From the NCBI GenBank assembly GCA_014381825.1, contig JACNKX010000236.1, positions 1 to 50,057 of the forward strand: a stretch of DNA of 50,057 bases, written 5' to 3'. The notes below the pieces were generated by a model. The model was not told where the DNA came from. It saw nothing but the letters and a program-made list of their open reading frames with translations, and searched no databases. Position numbers and translations under genes: made by a program. Position 1 is the first letter of the stretch. Every line of letters starts with the position of its first letter. This document shows positions 31,067-39,763 of this stretch, one piece after another. This DNA comes from Planctomycetota bacterium. GTDB taxonomy: Bacteria > Planctomycetota > Planctomycetia > Pirellulales > Pirellulaceae.

Positions 31067-31504
31067 ATGATACGGACATGGTTTAAGCGAGCTTCGTGGA
31101 CGAACCGGCTGCAGTTCCTGTTCCTTTCGATAATCGCTTTCCCGGTCGGCCTCTTCGGCTTCATCGAGTTCGCCGCCGGGATTAACGCGTCGACATGGCC
31201 AATACGAGCGGGCGATGTCGTTGCTCGTACGGAGACGAATCGGTGGATCGTCTTTCCGTCGTCGCGATTATCGATCTTGCTTGAGAACGACGGCCCGACC
31301 GTCCACGCCGTTGTCGCAGGCTCCGAAGGAGAACGCATTCCCAATCAAGTTCGAGTTCACTACTCGGGCAACCCCGACCGGGAAGTCCGGATTGATGGTG
31401 AAGAGAGTCCTTGGTGGGGCTTGTTGGGAGCTGTCCTACTTTGGTTGTGTCCCTTGGTCGTTCTATGGCTTGCGGGTACATGGCCCGACTTCGCCGTTGG
31501 ATAG
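31067..31504 (+). CDS. Membrane protein, DUF3592-like
   Basis: The 145-residue protein has two membrane helices: FLFLSIIAFPVGLFGFIEFAAG near residues 17-38 and LLGAVLLWLCPLVVLWLAGTW near the end. A beta-rich extracytoplasmic loop lies between them (DVVARTETNRWIVFPSSRLSILLENDGPTVHAV ... IPNQVRVHYSGNPDREVRID). That two-helix-plus-loop shape matches DUF3592-like proteins, although the family call is tentative. It starts 9 bases after the preceding small gene. No partner suggests a role. Confidence 0.62.
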   Translation: MIRTWFKRASWTNRLQFLFLSIIAFPVGLFGFIEFAAGINASTWPIRAGDVVARTETNRWIVFPSSRLSILLENDGPTVHAVVAGSEGERIPNQVRVHYSGNPDREVRIDGEESPWWGLLGAVLLWLCPLVVLWLAGTWPDFAVG

Positions 31505-31658
31505 CACGCATTCGCGACGGAAGTAATTGCAGCGATGAGCGATTCGGTTAGACTGGCACACTCGTTATCTTCTTAGCTTCGTTCCCGCGACAATCGCACG
31601 CGGGAACACGAAAGTCGACACGATAACCAAGTCTCGATGCCTGTCTAGGAAACCCATC

Positions 31659-32873
31659 ATGGAAGCTCTCATTCGGCAGCATCTACGTAATGTCGAACGC
31701 AAGGCAGGCGAATCGCCGGCGGATAGTTCGAAGTGCCTGGTCATCGACAAGGTAGCGCCGGCATCAGTAGCCGCAAGCGCGGGGATCGAACCTGGCCAAC
31801 TCTTGACTGCAGTTGATGGCGCGGATGCGACGTCTCTCGACTTCGATAGTTTCATCGATCCTGCGAAGACTCATCGCTACAGATTCTTCTGTCCAACATC
31901 GGGAATGCAAACGGAACTCGACGTCTCTGGCGTTCCAATCGGCGTAACAACGGAGAAGACAACTGCCGAGCTGGAGCGCCAAACCAAGGGAAGGGCGATG
32001 CACGATTGGCCGCTGTTGGATCCGATCTGGAAACGTGGCGAATGGGAAGTCTTGCGGCGTTGCGCGCACAAGTCTCAGAAAGGCAGTCTAGTTGCTCGGC
32101 TGTTAGGGCAAGCGCGGAACACGCCCGCTACTGTGATGCATGGCGCGGCTCTGTATGAATTGGGAAATGAATCGGAGGGACTCCAAGAGATTCGCGAGTA
32201 CATGAGCAAGTACGAGGATAACTGGACGACGCAATATCAAGCCATCGGACGGTACTACGTCGCCCTTACGATGCTCGAAAACGGCGAAAGAAAATCGGCT
32301 TTTGATCTATTGCTTGAAGCCTTTAATTTCTCGCCTCTCGATCGAATTGCCGACATGCTTCAGTCGTTGGCCGGAAAGCGACCCCAAGAAGACAAGCGAT
32401 GGATCAGCAAGTCGTTCCCGGTTGACTACACATTGCCCACGCTTGATCGCCGTAAGTCGGTCTCGTTTCGCGACACGGTCGCCAATTTGCAACGGGGCCA
32501 GATTCTGATGCTCTGCCTGTTGGCGAACTACCGTGCAAATGGTCCGTACAACGACTTCATGAAGCGATATCGACACCTCGCCACGCAATTCCGAGGGACG
32601 ATCGCCGGGCTTCACGTCATTACGATGGAGTCCGAAACGAACGCCTTTGCGGGCCAATGGATCGGCGCGGAAAAGACAGTCCTCGGCGACCAACTGCCCT
32701 GCGAACTTTTGCACGATGCCAGCGGCGAGGCGACTTGGCCGCTTGAGCCTACGCATAGCCCGACGATCCTCGTACTCGGGCCGTCCGGCACCATCGTCCA
32801 ACGTGCTCACATCCTCGACGACGTTGCACTATGGCAGGCGATTGAGCGATCTTTCTCTGCGGCAATCTGTTAG
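31659..32873 (+). CDS. PDZ-like, TPR-like and thioredoxin-like multi-domain protein
   Basis: The 404-residue protein opens with a PDZ-like module (CLVIDKVAPASVAASAGIEPGQLLTAVDGADATSLDFDSF, about 26-68). A helical repeat region follows that reads like TPR segments (LVARLLGQARNTPATVMHGAALYELGNESEGLQEIREYM, YQAIGRYYVALTMLENGERKSAFDLLLEAFNF). A thioredoxin/peroxiredoxin-like end completes it (VSFRDTVANLQRGQILMLCLLANYRANGPYNDFMKRY ... TVLGDQLPCELLHDASGEATWPLEPTHSPTILVLGPSGTIVQRAHIL). The usual CxxC of thioredoxins is not present, so redox activity is unlikely. No signal peptide is visible. The combination is unusual; partner recruitment by the PDZ module is inferred. Confidence 0.72.
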   Translation: MEALIRQHLRNVERKAGESPADSSKCLVIDKVAPASVAASAGIEPGQLLTAVDGADATSLDFDSFIDPAKTHRYRFFCPTSGMQTELDVSGVPIGVTTEKTTAELERQTKGRAMHDWPLLDPIWKRGEWEVLRRCAHKSQKGSLVARLLGQARNTPATVMHGAALYELGNESEGLQEIREYMSKYEDNWTTQYQAIGRYYVALTMLENGERKSAFDLLLEAFNFSPLDRIADMLQSLAGKRPQEDKRWISKSFPVDYTLPTLDRRKSVSFRDTVANLQRGQILMLCLLANYRANGPYNDFMKRYRHLATQFRGTIAGLHVITMESETNAFAGQWIGAEKTVLGDQLPCELLHDASGEATWPLEPTHSPTILVLGPSGTIVQRAHILDDVALWQAIERSFSAAIC

Positions 32874-33062
32874 CGATTAAGGAGTTGAGATCACCATGTT
32901 GCCACGACTGTCGTGTCCCAGAAATCGCGTTCGACGAGAGCATCGCGAAAATCCGACCGCGGGTGAAGCTGGAGGACGTTTTTCTGCCTGGTCTTGACGA
33001 ATGTGACCGCCGCTGGGAACTGGTGATGTCAGGGCGGAAGGAAGCCTTCAAGAGGACTCGCC

Positions 33063-33096
33063 AGATGCTGCTCCAACGATCGTTGGAGCAGCATCT
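33063..33096. repeat. Perfect 34-bp palindrome with no loop
   Basis: The sequence starting AGATGCTGCTCCAACGA (33063-33079) is followed directly by its exact reverse complement (33080-33096). There is no spacer. It lies about 190 bases after the PDZ/TPR gene stop, and a short frame (32885-33115, 76 codons) reads through it. As RNA it would form a 17-bp hairpin without a proper loop, so protein binding to duplex DNA, termination, or a footprint of a mobile element are all possible. Confidence 0.92.
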
Positions 33097-33495
33097 ACGA
33101 CTTCTGATCGGGTAGATACTGTAACTACGTTGTGAAGCTAATTGAGACTCCGAAAATACCAGCTCACCCTGCTTTTAGGTGAGAAATGTCGTACAGGTTG
33201 CAACCAGCTTTAAAATACAGATAATGCGACCTGATTGTGAATTGTCTCACGTCGCTCGTCGCTCACAGGTTTGCGATGCAAACACTCACCCTTCTTCTTT
33301 GGTGTGTGCGAAATGCGCTGACTTCGCGCTCCCACATCCCAACTAGCTCTTGTAGCGTCGATTTCGCTATGAGCGGAATTTTTAGGTGCTGGTGTACACC
33401 GGAATCACTTCATATCACCATTTAAATGTAGCGGCCTAAGATCGTAAGTCGCTGGATTCTTCTCATGCCGATCATCCATCTCTGGAGCCTGATCT
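33097..33495. other. Intergenic region upstream of large surface protein
   Basis: About 400 bases without a supported gene. It contains a small hairpin: CTCACC at 33163-33168 pairs with GGTGAG at 33178-33183, around a 9-base loop. A short AT-rich stretch follows, and the promoter of the surface protein should be near its end, but no boxes stand out. The 76-codon frame ending at 33115 is considered doubtful. Confidence 0.4.
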
Positions 33496-36066
33496 ATGTC
33501 GCAACATCACTCGCCGCTGAAGTCTATATCAGGAACGCAACGGAAGAAGAAAGCGTCAAGACGCGAACGTTTCCTGCGATTCGAGTCGCTCGAGAATCGT
33601 CGAGTGTTAGCGACGACAATCCTCGATTTCCAGGAGTTCACCAGCTCTGCCGATCAAGAATTTCCCGGTGACTACGAGAAAGACGGTTACCGACTGACGA
33701 CGGGTGTTTCGCAGAACGACAAATTCCGTTCCTTCGGGTCGAGTTCTTCGCGTTACGCCGGATCTGCCGCGCTATCTAGTAAGTGGGCTCCGACCACAAT
33801 TACGTTGGACCGCCCCGATGGTGAAGCATTTTCGATTTCGACGATTGATATAGGCGGATACTTAGGAGGTTACCTTCCATTTCTCAATTTCACAGGCACG
33901 ACAGGCTCTGGCGGCACGGTCACTCAGAGCGTGCAGGCGACCCAGTACGACTTCGTTCCCTACGAGCTCGTGGGGATGACAGATCTCGTGTCACTGAGCT
34001 GGGCGTTCACAGGTTTCAATGACTATCACCAATTCGACAATATATCGCTCTCAACAGGCGAATCCGGCGGTGACGACCCGACCGCCAACGTCGACTCATA
34101 TTCGATACTTGAAGGCGGAACATTGGACGCAACTTGGGCCGCGCCAACGAGCTCGCTGCTGGAGATGGAAAGCGATGCAGGTGACTGGGTTGGCCAAGGT
34201 GATACGTACTTCTACAACGATGCATCGGGCGACTTCCGCATGTATCAAACGTACCCACAGTACAACAACATCACCGTTGACTATAACGACCCCGAACACT
34301 GGTGGAGTGTTGACTTAGATGCTCCCGATACGGATCAACTTGAAGTTGGTGTTTACACAAACGCTACTCGTTATCCGTTTCAAGCTGCCGGAACACCCGG
34401 CCTGGATGTTTCGGGGGACGGCCGCGGCTGCAGTCAGCTAAAGGGTGAATTCGAGGTCCATGCTGTCCAGTATGATTCCTCAGGCGAGCCCGTAGCGATC
34501 GATGCCAGTTTTGCGCAAAGCTGCGACAACAAGACCGAGCAGTTGCGAGGACGCGTGCGGTACGTCGAACCTGGCATTGAAAGCGGCGTGCTTGTCAATG
34601 ATACGGACCCTCAAGACGATCCGCTCTCGGCGCAATTGTTGTCTTCAACTAGTAACGGAACTCTCGACTTCCAAATTGATGGAACCTTCACCTATACTCC
34701 CGACGCGGGCTTTGCTGGTGTCGACACATTCACTTACACCGCGTCGGATGGGACAACAACGAGTCCCGTCGCGGAAGTGACGATCAACGTCCAGTCAACT
34801 AACGTGGCACCTGTCGCCGTGGACGACTCTCTGATAACGAACGAAGACGCGTTCAAGGCGATTGATGTTCGCACAAACGACACAGACGCGGACAACGACA
34901 CTCTGACCGTAACTTCCGTCAGCAATCCTCCGAACGGGACGGCATTTGTCGGCCAGAGCGGCAACGTGACTTACGTTCCTGACGCAGATTTTAACGGCGC
35001 CGACAGCTTCACCTATACGATCGTTGACGGACAAGGCGGTTCTGACACCGCACTCGTTAACGTAACGGTACGGCCGGTCAACGACATCCCCGTCTCCAAC
35101 AACGAGTCCTATTCACTCTCCGAGGACGAAACGTTAAGCATCATCGCGACGAGCGGTGTACTAGCGAACGACTCAGATCTCGATGGAGACGCATTAACCG
35201 CTATTATCGAGACGCCGCCAGCGAATGGGCAGGTCACGCTAAGTCTCAATGGATCTTTCGTCTACACGCCCAACGCAGACTTTTTTGGTACCGATTCATT
35301 TAGCTATCGTGCTAACGACGGCACTGCCAGCGGCAACGTCGCAGTGGTCTCGCTTGACGTAGTTGGTGTGAACGACGACCCAAATGCCGTCGATGCCGTG
35401 TTCGCTTTGGCTGAGAACTCCGAAAACGGAACGGAGGTAGGGACTATCGCGGCGTCCGACGCAGAAGGTGATGCATTGGCTTACGCCCTCAGCGGCGCAC
35501 AAGCGGCGGCTTTCCAGATCAATGAGAGTACCGGCGTGATCTCGGTTGCCGATGCAAGTTTGCTCGATTTCGAGACAACCGCTGACTTCGATTTCCTGGT
35601 TGAAGTCTCTGACGGCAACGGCGGTCAAGCAACTGCAAACGTCCACGTCGACCTGACCAATGTCCTGGAAGTCGAAATCGACATCCTGCCCGACAACTCG
35701 AGTAACGAACTCTCCCTTCGTTCCAAGGAAATCGAAGTCGCCATTCTTGCTAACACTGAACTCGTCCCTCTTGCAATGCTCGACCTTGCCACTGTACGCC
35801 TGCAGGTACCCGGATCGGCGACCAGTGCCGGCGTCAAATCACATCGCAAACGCGGGTTTAGCTATGAGCAGCGCGACGTAAATGGAGACGGTGTATTGGA
35901 TCTGGTCTTGAAGTTCAAAACGTCGGACACAGGCCTTGCAACTGGCGACACATCTCTTCAGCTTGAAGGTACTCTGCTGTCTGAATACGGCGGCGATTCG
36001 TTCGTCGTCGAACAAGCCGTTACGGTTGTGAATGGCGGGGGAGGCGGCAAGGGCAAGAAGAAGTAG
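33496..36066 (+). CDS. Large cell-surface protein with Ig/cadherin-like repeats
   Basis: The 856-residue protein starts with a basic segment and the planctomycete N-terminal motif RFLRFESLENRRVLA (about 25-39), likely linked to export. A beta-sandwich domain with DFQEFTSSADQEFPGDYEKDGY follows. Next is a Big_9-like repeat that is split: TANVDSYSILEGGTL on one side, ESGVLVNDTDPQDDPLSAQLL ... DGTFTYTPDAGFAGVDTFTYTASDG on the other. About 150 residues lie between (MESDAGDWVGQGDTYFY ... SGDGRGCSQLKGEFEV ... LRGRVRYVEP). Two more Big_9 repeats (VAPVAVDDSLITNEDAFKAI and IPVSNNESYSLSEDETLS), a cadherin-like repeat (FALAENSENGTEVGTIAASDAEGDAL) and a C-terminal IDILPDNSSNELSLRSK module follow. The end is GGGGGKGKKK. 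It is secreted, and an adhesion or matrix role is inferred. Confidence 0.88.
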   Translation: MSQHHSPLKSISGTQRKKKASRRERFLRFESLENRRVLATTILDFQEFTSSADQEFPGDYEKDGYRLTTGVSQNDKFRSFGSSSSRYAGSAALSSKWAPTTITLDRPDGEAFSISTIDIGGYLGGYLPFLNFTGTTGSGGTVTQSVQATQYDFVPYELVGMTDLVSLSWAFTGFNDYHQFDNISLSTGESGGDDPTANVDSYSILEGGTLDATWAAPTSSLLEMESDAGDWVGQGDTYFYNDASGDFRMYQTYPQYNNITVDYNDPEHWWSVDLDAPDTDQLEVGVYTNATRYPFQAAGTPGLDVSGDGRGCSQLKGEFEVHAVQYDSSGEPVAIDASFAQSCDNKTEQLRGRVRYVEPGIESGVLVNDTDPQDDPLSAQLLSSTSNGTLDFQIDGTFTYTPDAGFAGVDTFTYTASDGTTTSPVAEVTINVQSTNVAPVAVDDSLITNEDAFKAIDVRTNDTDADNDTLTVTSVSNPPNGTAFVGQSGNVTYVPDADFNGADSFTYTIVDGQGGSDTALVNVTVRPVNDIPVSNNESYSLSEDETLSIIATSGVLANDSDLDGDALTAIIETPPANGQVTLSLNGSFVYTPNADFFGTDSFSYRANDGTASGNVAVVSLDVVGVNDDPNAVDAVFALAENSENGTEVGTIAASDAEGDALAYALSGAQAAAFQINESTGVISVADASLLDFETTADFDFLVEVSDGNGGQATANVHVDLTNVLEVEIDILPDNSSNELSLRSKEIEVAILANTELVPLAMLDLATVRLQVPGSATSAGVKSHRKRGFSYEQRDVNGDGVLDLVLKFKTSDTGLATGDTSLQLEGTLLSEYGGDSFVVEQAVTVVNGGGGGKGKKK

Positions 36067-36206
36067 GTTTTGTTGAAAGTCACAAGATATCGGCCACGAT
36101 CGGGGCGAATGATGCTCATGCGGATCATGATCGCCGCTGTATCGCTCTCGGAAGAACGAGTGAAACAACAAAGCTTAAATGTCATCTCAGTACCAAGTCG
36201 CTGCGG

Positions 36207-37253
36207 TCAACGCCGGGCACCCGATACGCCAACCCATGTCTCCCATTGCTCAGCGATCCATTTTTCGTCTGGGGCCGTATCCATGACCAGATAGCGATAG
36301 TGACCTTCGAATGGATGATCGCGATCGATCTGGAAAGATCCGTCGACACACGGCGCGAAACAAAAATATGGCTTCGACGGATGCAGCCGCGAGGCTTGGG
36401 GTGCCCGAAAATTCTCTTCGTGGCTCAAGACGGCGATACTGACTGGTTTACCATCCACTTTTCCTGACAGGGCCACCCACTTCGCGTGTTGGTGATTCCC
36501 TTTCACTCGGTCGGAGCCAAGATCGTTCAAGAAGCCGCTCGGTTCGCGAACGAGATCGGGATGCTTGCGAGCACCGCTGTCCTTCGCTGTCAGCCATCGC
36601 GTCGGACCTCGCAGAACGATGCCGCCGTAGTGGTATTCACTCAGCTTTAGCGGCTTATCGGTAATGGCAGCTTGCGTGGTTTCCAGATCGAAGCAGTGAT
36701 ACGTTCCGTTGGTCGGGTAAACGGTTATCTTCCATCGCTCGCGCAAGACATCAACGGGCGGCTCCGTTACCACGCGGTGGATCAGGTCGACCTCAAAGCC
36801 AGCTGCGTCACCCTCTTGGAACTTGGAAACAACGCGCTCATGCAGAACTCGCCCCGTACGTCCGGCGAGATTCCAGAAATCGATAGGCTGGCCATCATAG
36901 GTCGTCTTTACCCAGGCTGAAAAAATCCCATGTTGATGAGGGTGATCGAACGGAAACATTTCCGTAACAACTTTTCCCTGTGGAGAAACCACGGGATGCA
37001 AGCATCCGCTGCGCTCGTAGATTTTGTCAATTCCGGAGGGGGCTGGCGGTGACACTTTGTTATACGTCACCACGATATTGTCGCCGCGCGTTACCGTGAT
37101 TAAGTCGTCGGTCTCAACGACTTCAAACGACTCTGCGACAACCACGCTGGCGGGGCACGCGATTGCGAGCAAACCAATCCACAACAACTTGACACTCCCG
37201 GATCGCGACTGATGCGACAGCGGACCTGAGGCTGACTTCGACAACAATTGCAT
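36207..37253 (-). CDS. Secreted DUF6807 (PmoA-like) family protein
   Basis: The 348-residue protein has a signal anchor (VKLLWIGLLAIACPASVVVAES, about 21-42). The family signatures follow: YERSGCLHPVVSPQGKVVTEMFPFDHPHQHGIFSAWVKTTYDGQPIDFWN, LKLSEYHYGGIVLRGPTRWLTAKDS, GNHQHAKWVALSGKVDGKPVSIAVLSHEENFRAPQASRLHPSKPYFCFAP and FEGHYRYLVMD. The conserved His-rich HPHQHG and HQHAKW segments suggest a metal or ligand site. The family is abundant in planctomycetes; the PmoA label in databases is historical, and no methane-oxidising subunit is implied. No nearby gene points to a substrate, though it probably belongs to carbohydrate-related secreted functions. Confidence 0.88.
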   Translation of the reverse strand: MQLLSKSASGPLSHQSRSGSVKLLWIGLLAIACPASVVVAESFEVVETDDLITVTRGDNIVVTYNKVSPPAPSGIDKIYERSGCLHPVVSPQGKVVTEMFPFDHPHQHGIFSAWVKTTYDGQPIDFWNLAGRTGRVLHERVVSKFQEGDAAGFEVDLIHRVVTEPPVDVLRERWKITVYPTNGTYHCFDLETTQAAITDKPLKLSEYHYGGIVLRGPTRWLTAKDSGARKHPDLVREPSGFLNDLGSDRVKGNHQHAKWVALSGKVDGKPVSIAVLSHEENFRAPQASRLHPSKPYFCFAPCVDGSFQIDRDHPFEGHYRYLVMDTAPDEKWIAEQWETWVGVSGARR

Positions 37254-37503
37254 AGATTGGCTCCAGTCTTAATCGTTGGGAATCGAAGGCTTACGGCGCT
37301 GCATTAAACCAGTTCGCAGCATCATAACTAGGTTTCAACCGCCTGTCTGAAATTCGCGAGCTATTCTCGCAGGCCACGAACCGCAATGCTAGCAACAGCC
37401 AATCCTAAAGATCTGTCGCGCCAACAACCGATTGAGACGATGCCCCTCTGCCTGCGCAAAGTCACGCGATCAATCTTTCTCTTCTCGTCTCCAGGTGGCC
37501 GCC

Positions 37504-39024
37504 ATGTCGTTGCTATTTCGAGTTGTCTTTGCCAACGAGTGTACAAGCACGCATCACAAGCTCGCGCTCGATGCACTGCGACACCTGGAAGACGAAGACG
37601 CGCAAAGGTGGCAAAATCTGTTCCTGTATTACTTTGATTCGTATCTCGATGGCTCAAAGGCTCCCGACAAGAAGTTCAAGGACTTCAGAAACCACGTACT
37701 ACACGTCAATCAAAACTACTGGGGCGGAGCAATTAAGAAGGCAGAGGAGTGGTACAAGACGACGGTTCGCGAGTTTCGACAGGGAGCGTGGAGCAAGGCG
37801 ATCTATTCCGCGGGCGTGCTGAGCCACTACTTCACCGATCCGTTCATGCCCTTTCATACGGCTCAGTCGGAGGAAGAAACGCAGATTCATCGTGCCGTCG
37901 AATGGAGCATCGCCAAGTCGTACGACGAACTGCAAAACATCCTGGAGAGCGGGCAAGGTTATCCCCAAGTGGACGCTCTCGAAGGAGCTGATTGGCTAGG
38001 AGAGATGATTCGTGGCGGGGCTGAAATCGGCAACATGCATTACCAAACGATCATCGATCACTACGATCTCGCGGCAGGCGTAAAAGATCCGCCAAGCGGG
38101 CTCGACCAGACCATCAAGGATGCGATCGCCGAGCAACTCGGCCTCGCATCGGTTGGCTTCGCACGTGTGCTGGAACGAGTCTTTGACGAAGCCGATGTTG
38201 AACCGCCAAGGACTGGTGTGACCATCGCAGGCTATCTCGCCTCGCTCACGATTCCCATTAGCTGGGTGACCAACAAGATTGGTGACTCGAAAGATCGGAA
38301 GATCGTCAAAACGATGTACAACGAGTTCCAAAGGGACGGTCGCATCGACAAAACAATACCGGCGGACGATCGCGAAGTTCGGCGTCTGTACGCGGAAGAG
38401 GTATTGAAGACACCTGTCGCGCAACTTAATCAACAGCCACTTGGTCCGATTGGTCAGAAGCATGGCGAAGGAGAGGCGCCTCGCGAAACGTCGTGTAAGC
38501 CAGTCGCAAGCGTCTCGCGCAATTCCGTTGAAACAACCAGGGGCGCGTCGGAGAAGAGAGTTGCAAAGAAGACGCCAGAGCGAGTTCGCTACTATCTAAA
38601 ACCGAGTGATGATCTTGTCGACGCTCCATCGATCGAAAAAAAGACCGCCAAGCGACTGGCGAAGATCGGGCTCACGACGGTCCAAGACCTGCTTGATTGC
38701 AATCCCGAAGATGCAGCTCAGAAGTTGCGAGTGCGTTACATCGACGCAGATCTAGTCGAAGATTGGCAAGACCAGGCAGCACTCGTTTGCAGTGTGCCCA
38801 ATTTGCGAGGTCATGATGCACAGATCCTCGTCACGTGTGGATTTACAACCCGAGAAGATCTTCGTTCCGCCTCGGTCGGAGAAGTTCTGGCAGCCGCAAT
38901 CAACTTCGCGAACAGCCGTGACGGAAAAGCAATACTGCGAGGCAATTCGCCGCCAGATAAGGACGAGATCGAAGACTGGATCGAATGGGCAACAATCGCT
39001 GGCGTCAAACGTCACGCAGCGTAG
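37504..39024 (+). CDS. Zinc phospholipase C-like domain fused to DUF4332 helix-hairpin-helix
   Basis: The 506-residue protein starts at MSLLFRVVFANECTSTHHKLALDALRHL; a longer frame upstream has no homologous residues and no better ribosome site. Residues 1-200 look like the zinc phospholipase C/P1 nuclease fold, with THHKLALDAL, the AGVLSHYFTDPFMPFHTAQSEEETQIHRAVEW block (His, Asp and Glu metal ligands) and further helices. A low-complexity linker (KPVASVSRNSVETTRGASEKR) leads to tandem helix-hairpin-helix DUF4332 repeats: DAPSIEKKTAKRLAKIGLTTVQDLLDCNPEDAA and DAQILVTCGFTTREDLRSASVGEVL. There is no visible signal peptide, so a cytoplasmic role is likely. The natural substrate could be nucleic acid or lipid. 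It converges closely with the FabZ-like gene. Confidence 0.8.
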   Translation: MSLLFRVVFANECTSTHHKLALDALRHLEDEDAQRWQNLFLYYFDSYLDGSKAPDKKFKDFRNHVLHVNQNYWGGAIKKAEEWYKTTVREFRQGAWSKAIYSAGVLSHYFTDPFMPFHTAQSEEETQIHRAVEWSIAKSYDELQNILESGQGYPQVDALEGADWLGEMIRGGAEIGNMHYQTIIDHYDLAAGVKDPPSGLDQTIKDAIAEQLGLASVGFARVLERVFDEADVEPPRTGVTIAGYLASLTIPISWVTNKIGDSKDRKIVKTMYNEFQRDGRIDKTIPADDREVRRLYAEEVLKTPVAQLNQQPLGPIGQKHGEGEAPRETSCKPVASVSRNSVETTRGASEKRVAKKTPERVRYYLKPSDDLVDAPSIEKKTAKRLAKIGLTTVQDLLDCNPEDAAQKLRVRYIDADLVEDWQDQAALVCSVPNLRGHDAQILVTCGFTTREDLRSASVGEVLAAAINFANSRDGKAILRGNSPPDKDEIEDWIEWATIAGVKRHAA

Positions 39025-39035
39025 CAATCAACAGA

Positions 39036-39560
39036 CTACGAGCCAGCTTTCTCTTGCATCTGCTGCAACGCTTCGACCGGGATCGGAATGCCTTTGATGA
39101 TGCCCTCGACCGCGATCGATTCGCCGACCACGCCTTGAAAACGGCTGACGAGCATTCGACCCCGGCGCAACTTGGTTAGCTCGCACATCAAGATTAGACG
39201 GCTGCCGAGTAACACAGGGTCGCGAAACCGCACGTCTTCCAAGCCGCCAAACCCGACCATTGGCGAGCCAAGCATGTCGTGCTTCTGCACATAATAGCTA
39301 CAGAGTTGGGCCGCCGCCTCAAGCATGACGACGCCGGGCATCAACGGCATCCCCGGCATATGGCCCCGCACCCAGAACTCGTCTTTGGTGATATCTTTGT
39401 AACCTACGCAGATATTCTTCTCTTGGTCTTCGTAAACGACCGCCGTCAGCTGTTCCATCTCGTGGCGCTGCGGGTTCATCGCTCGAATGGCTTCGATGTC
39501 CGCGACCGGATTCTCAAAATCCAGCTTCGACGGATCGACGATCAGCTCTTTGCCAGCCAA
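39036..39560 (-). CDS. FabZ-like 3-hydroxyacyl-[ACP] dehydratase
   Basis: The 174-residue protein has the FabA/FabZ hotdog signature FWVRGHMPGMPLMPGVVMLEAAAQL. In it the His of GHMPGMPLMPGV and the Glu of LEAAAQL are the catalytic pair; strands follow (VGFGGLEDVRFRDPVLLGSRLILMCELTKLRRG). FabZ dehydrates 3-hydroxyacyl-ACP in fatty-acid elongation. At 174 residues it is longer than FabZ (about 150), mainly from an N-terminal extension (ELIVDPSKLDFENPVADIEAIRAMNPQRHEMEQLT). Planctomycetes often keep several such paralogues, so this may serve a special lipid. It starts at ATG, and the 32-residue basic protein gene lies 40 bases upstream on the same strand. Confidence 0.88.
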   Translation of the reverse strand: MAGKELIVDPSKLDFENPVADIEAIRAMNPQRHEMEQLTAVVYEDQEKNICVGYKDITKDEFWVRGHMPGMPLMPGVVMLEAAAQLCSYYVQKHDMLGSPMVGFGGLEDVRFRDPVLLGSRLILMCELTKLRRGRMLVSRFQGVVGESIAVEGIIKGIPIPVEALQQMQEKAGS

Positions 39561-39600
39561 TGCCGCTTCCTTTCGTCTCGTCGTCGTCTAATCGGGCGGC

Positions 39601-39699
39601 TTAGGTCTTCACTTTTTGGCGACGAGCCTTGCGGGTCTTGCTGTTCGCAGGTCGAGCACCGTGATTCGCTTTCTTGATCTTACGTTGTGGCTTGGCCAT
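39601..39699 (-). CDS. Very small basic protein (32 residues), possible ribosome-associated peptide
   Basis: The minus-strand frame encodes MAKPQRKIKKANHGARPANS, continuing KTRKARRQKVKT. GGGAG lies 7 bases before the ATG. It is extremely basic (about 12 Lys/Arg in 32), like the small ribosomal THX-type or similar nucleic-acid-binding peptides. The conserved-looking KKANHG and RPANSK strings suggest it is real, not chance. It shares a strand with the FabZ-like gene 40 bases downstream and the MMPL gene upstream. Its function is inferred from composition only. Confidence 0.6.
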   Translation of the reverse strand: MAKPQRKIKKANHGARPANSKTRKARRQKVKT

Positions 39700-39763
39700 A
39701 TCGATACTCCCTACTACTGAGGTAATTCACTGTTTGGATAGGCCTTTAAGAGTAGCAACAATC

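Noticed and set aside
32885-33115. 76-codon frame after the PDZ/TPR gene, running through the 34-bp palindrome
   Set aside because: It begins at a TTG, overlaps another short frame, shows no known motif, and the perfect palindrome within it argues for a non-coding function.
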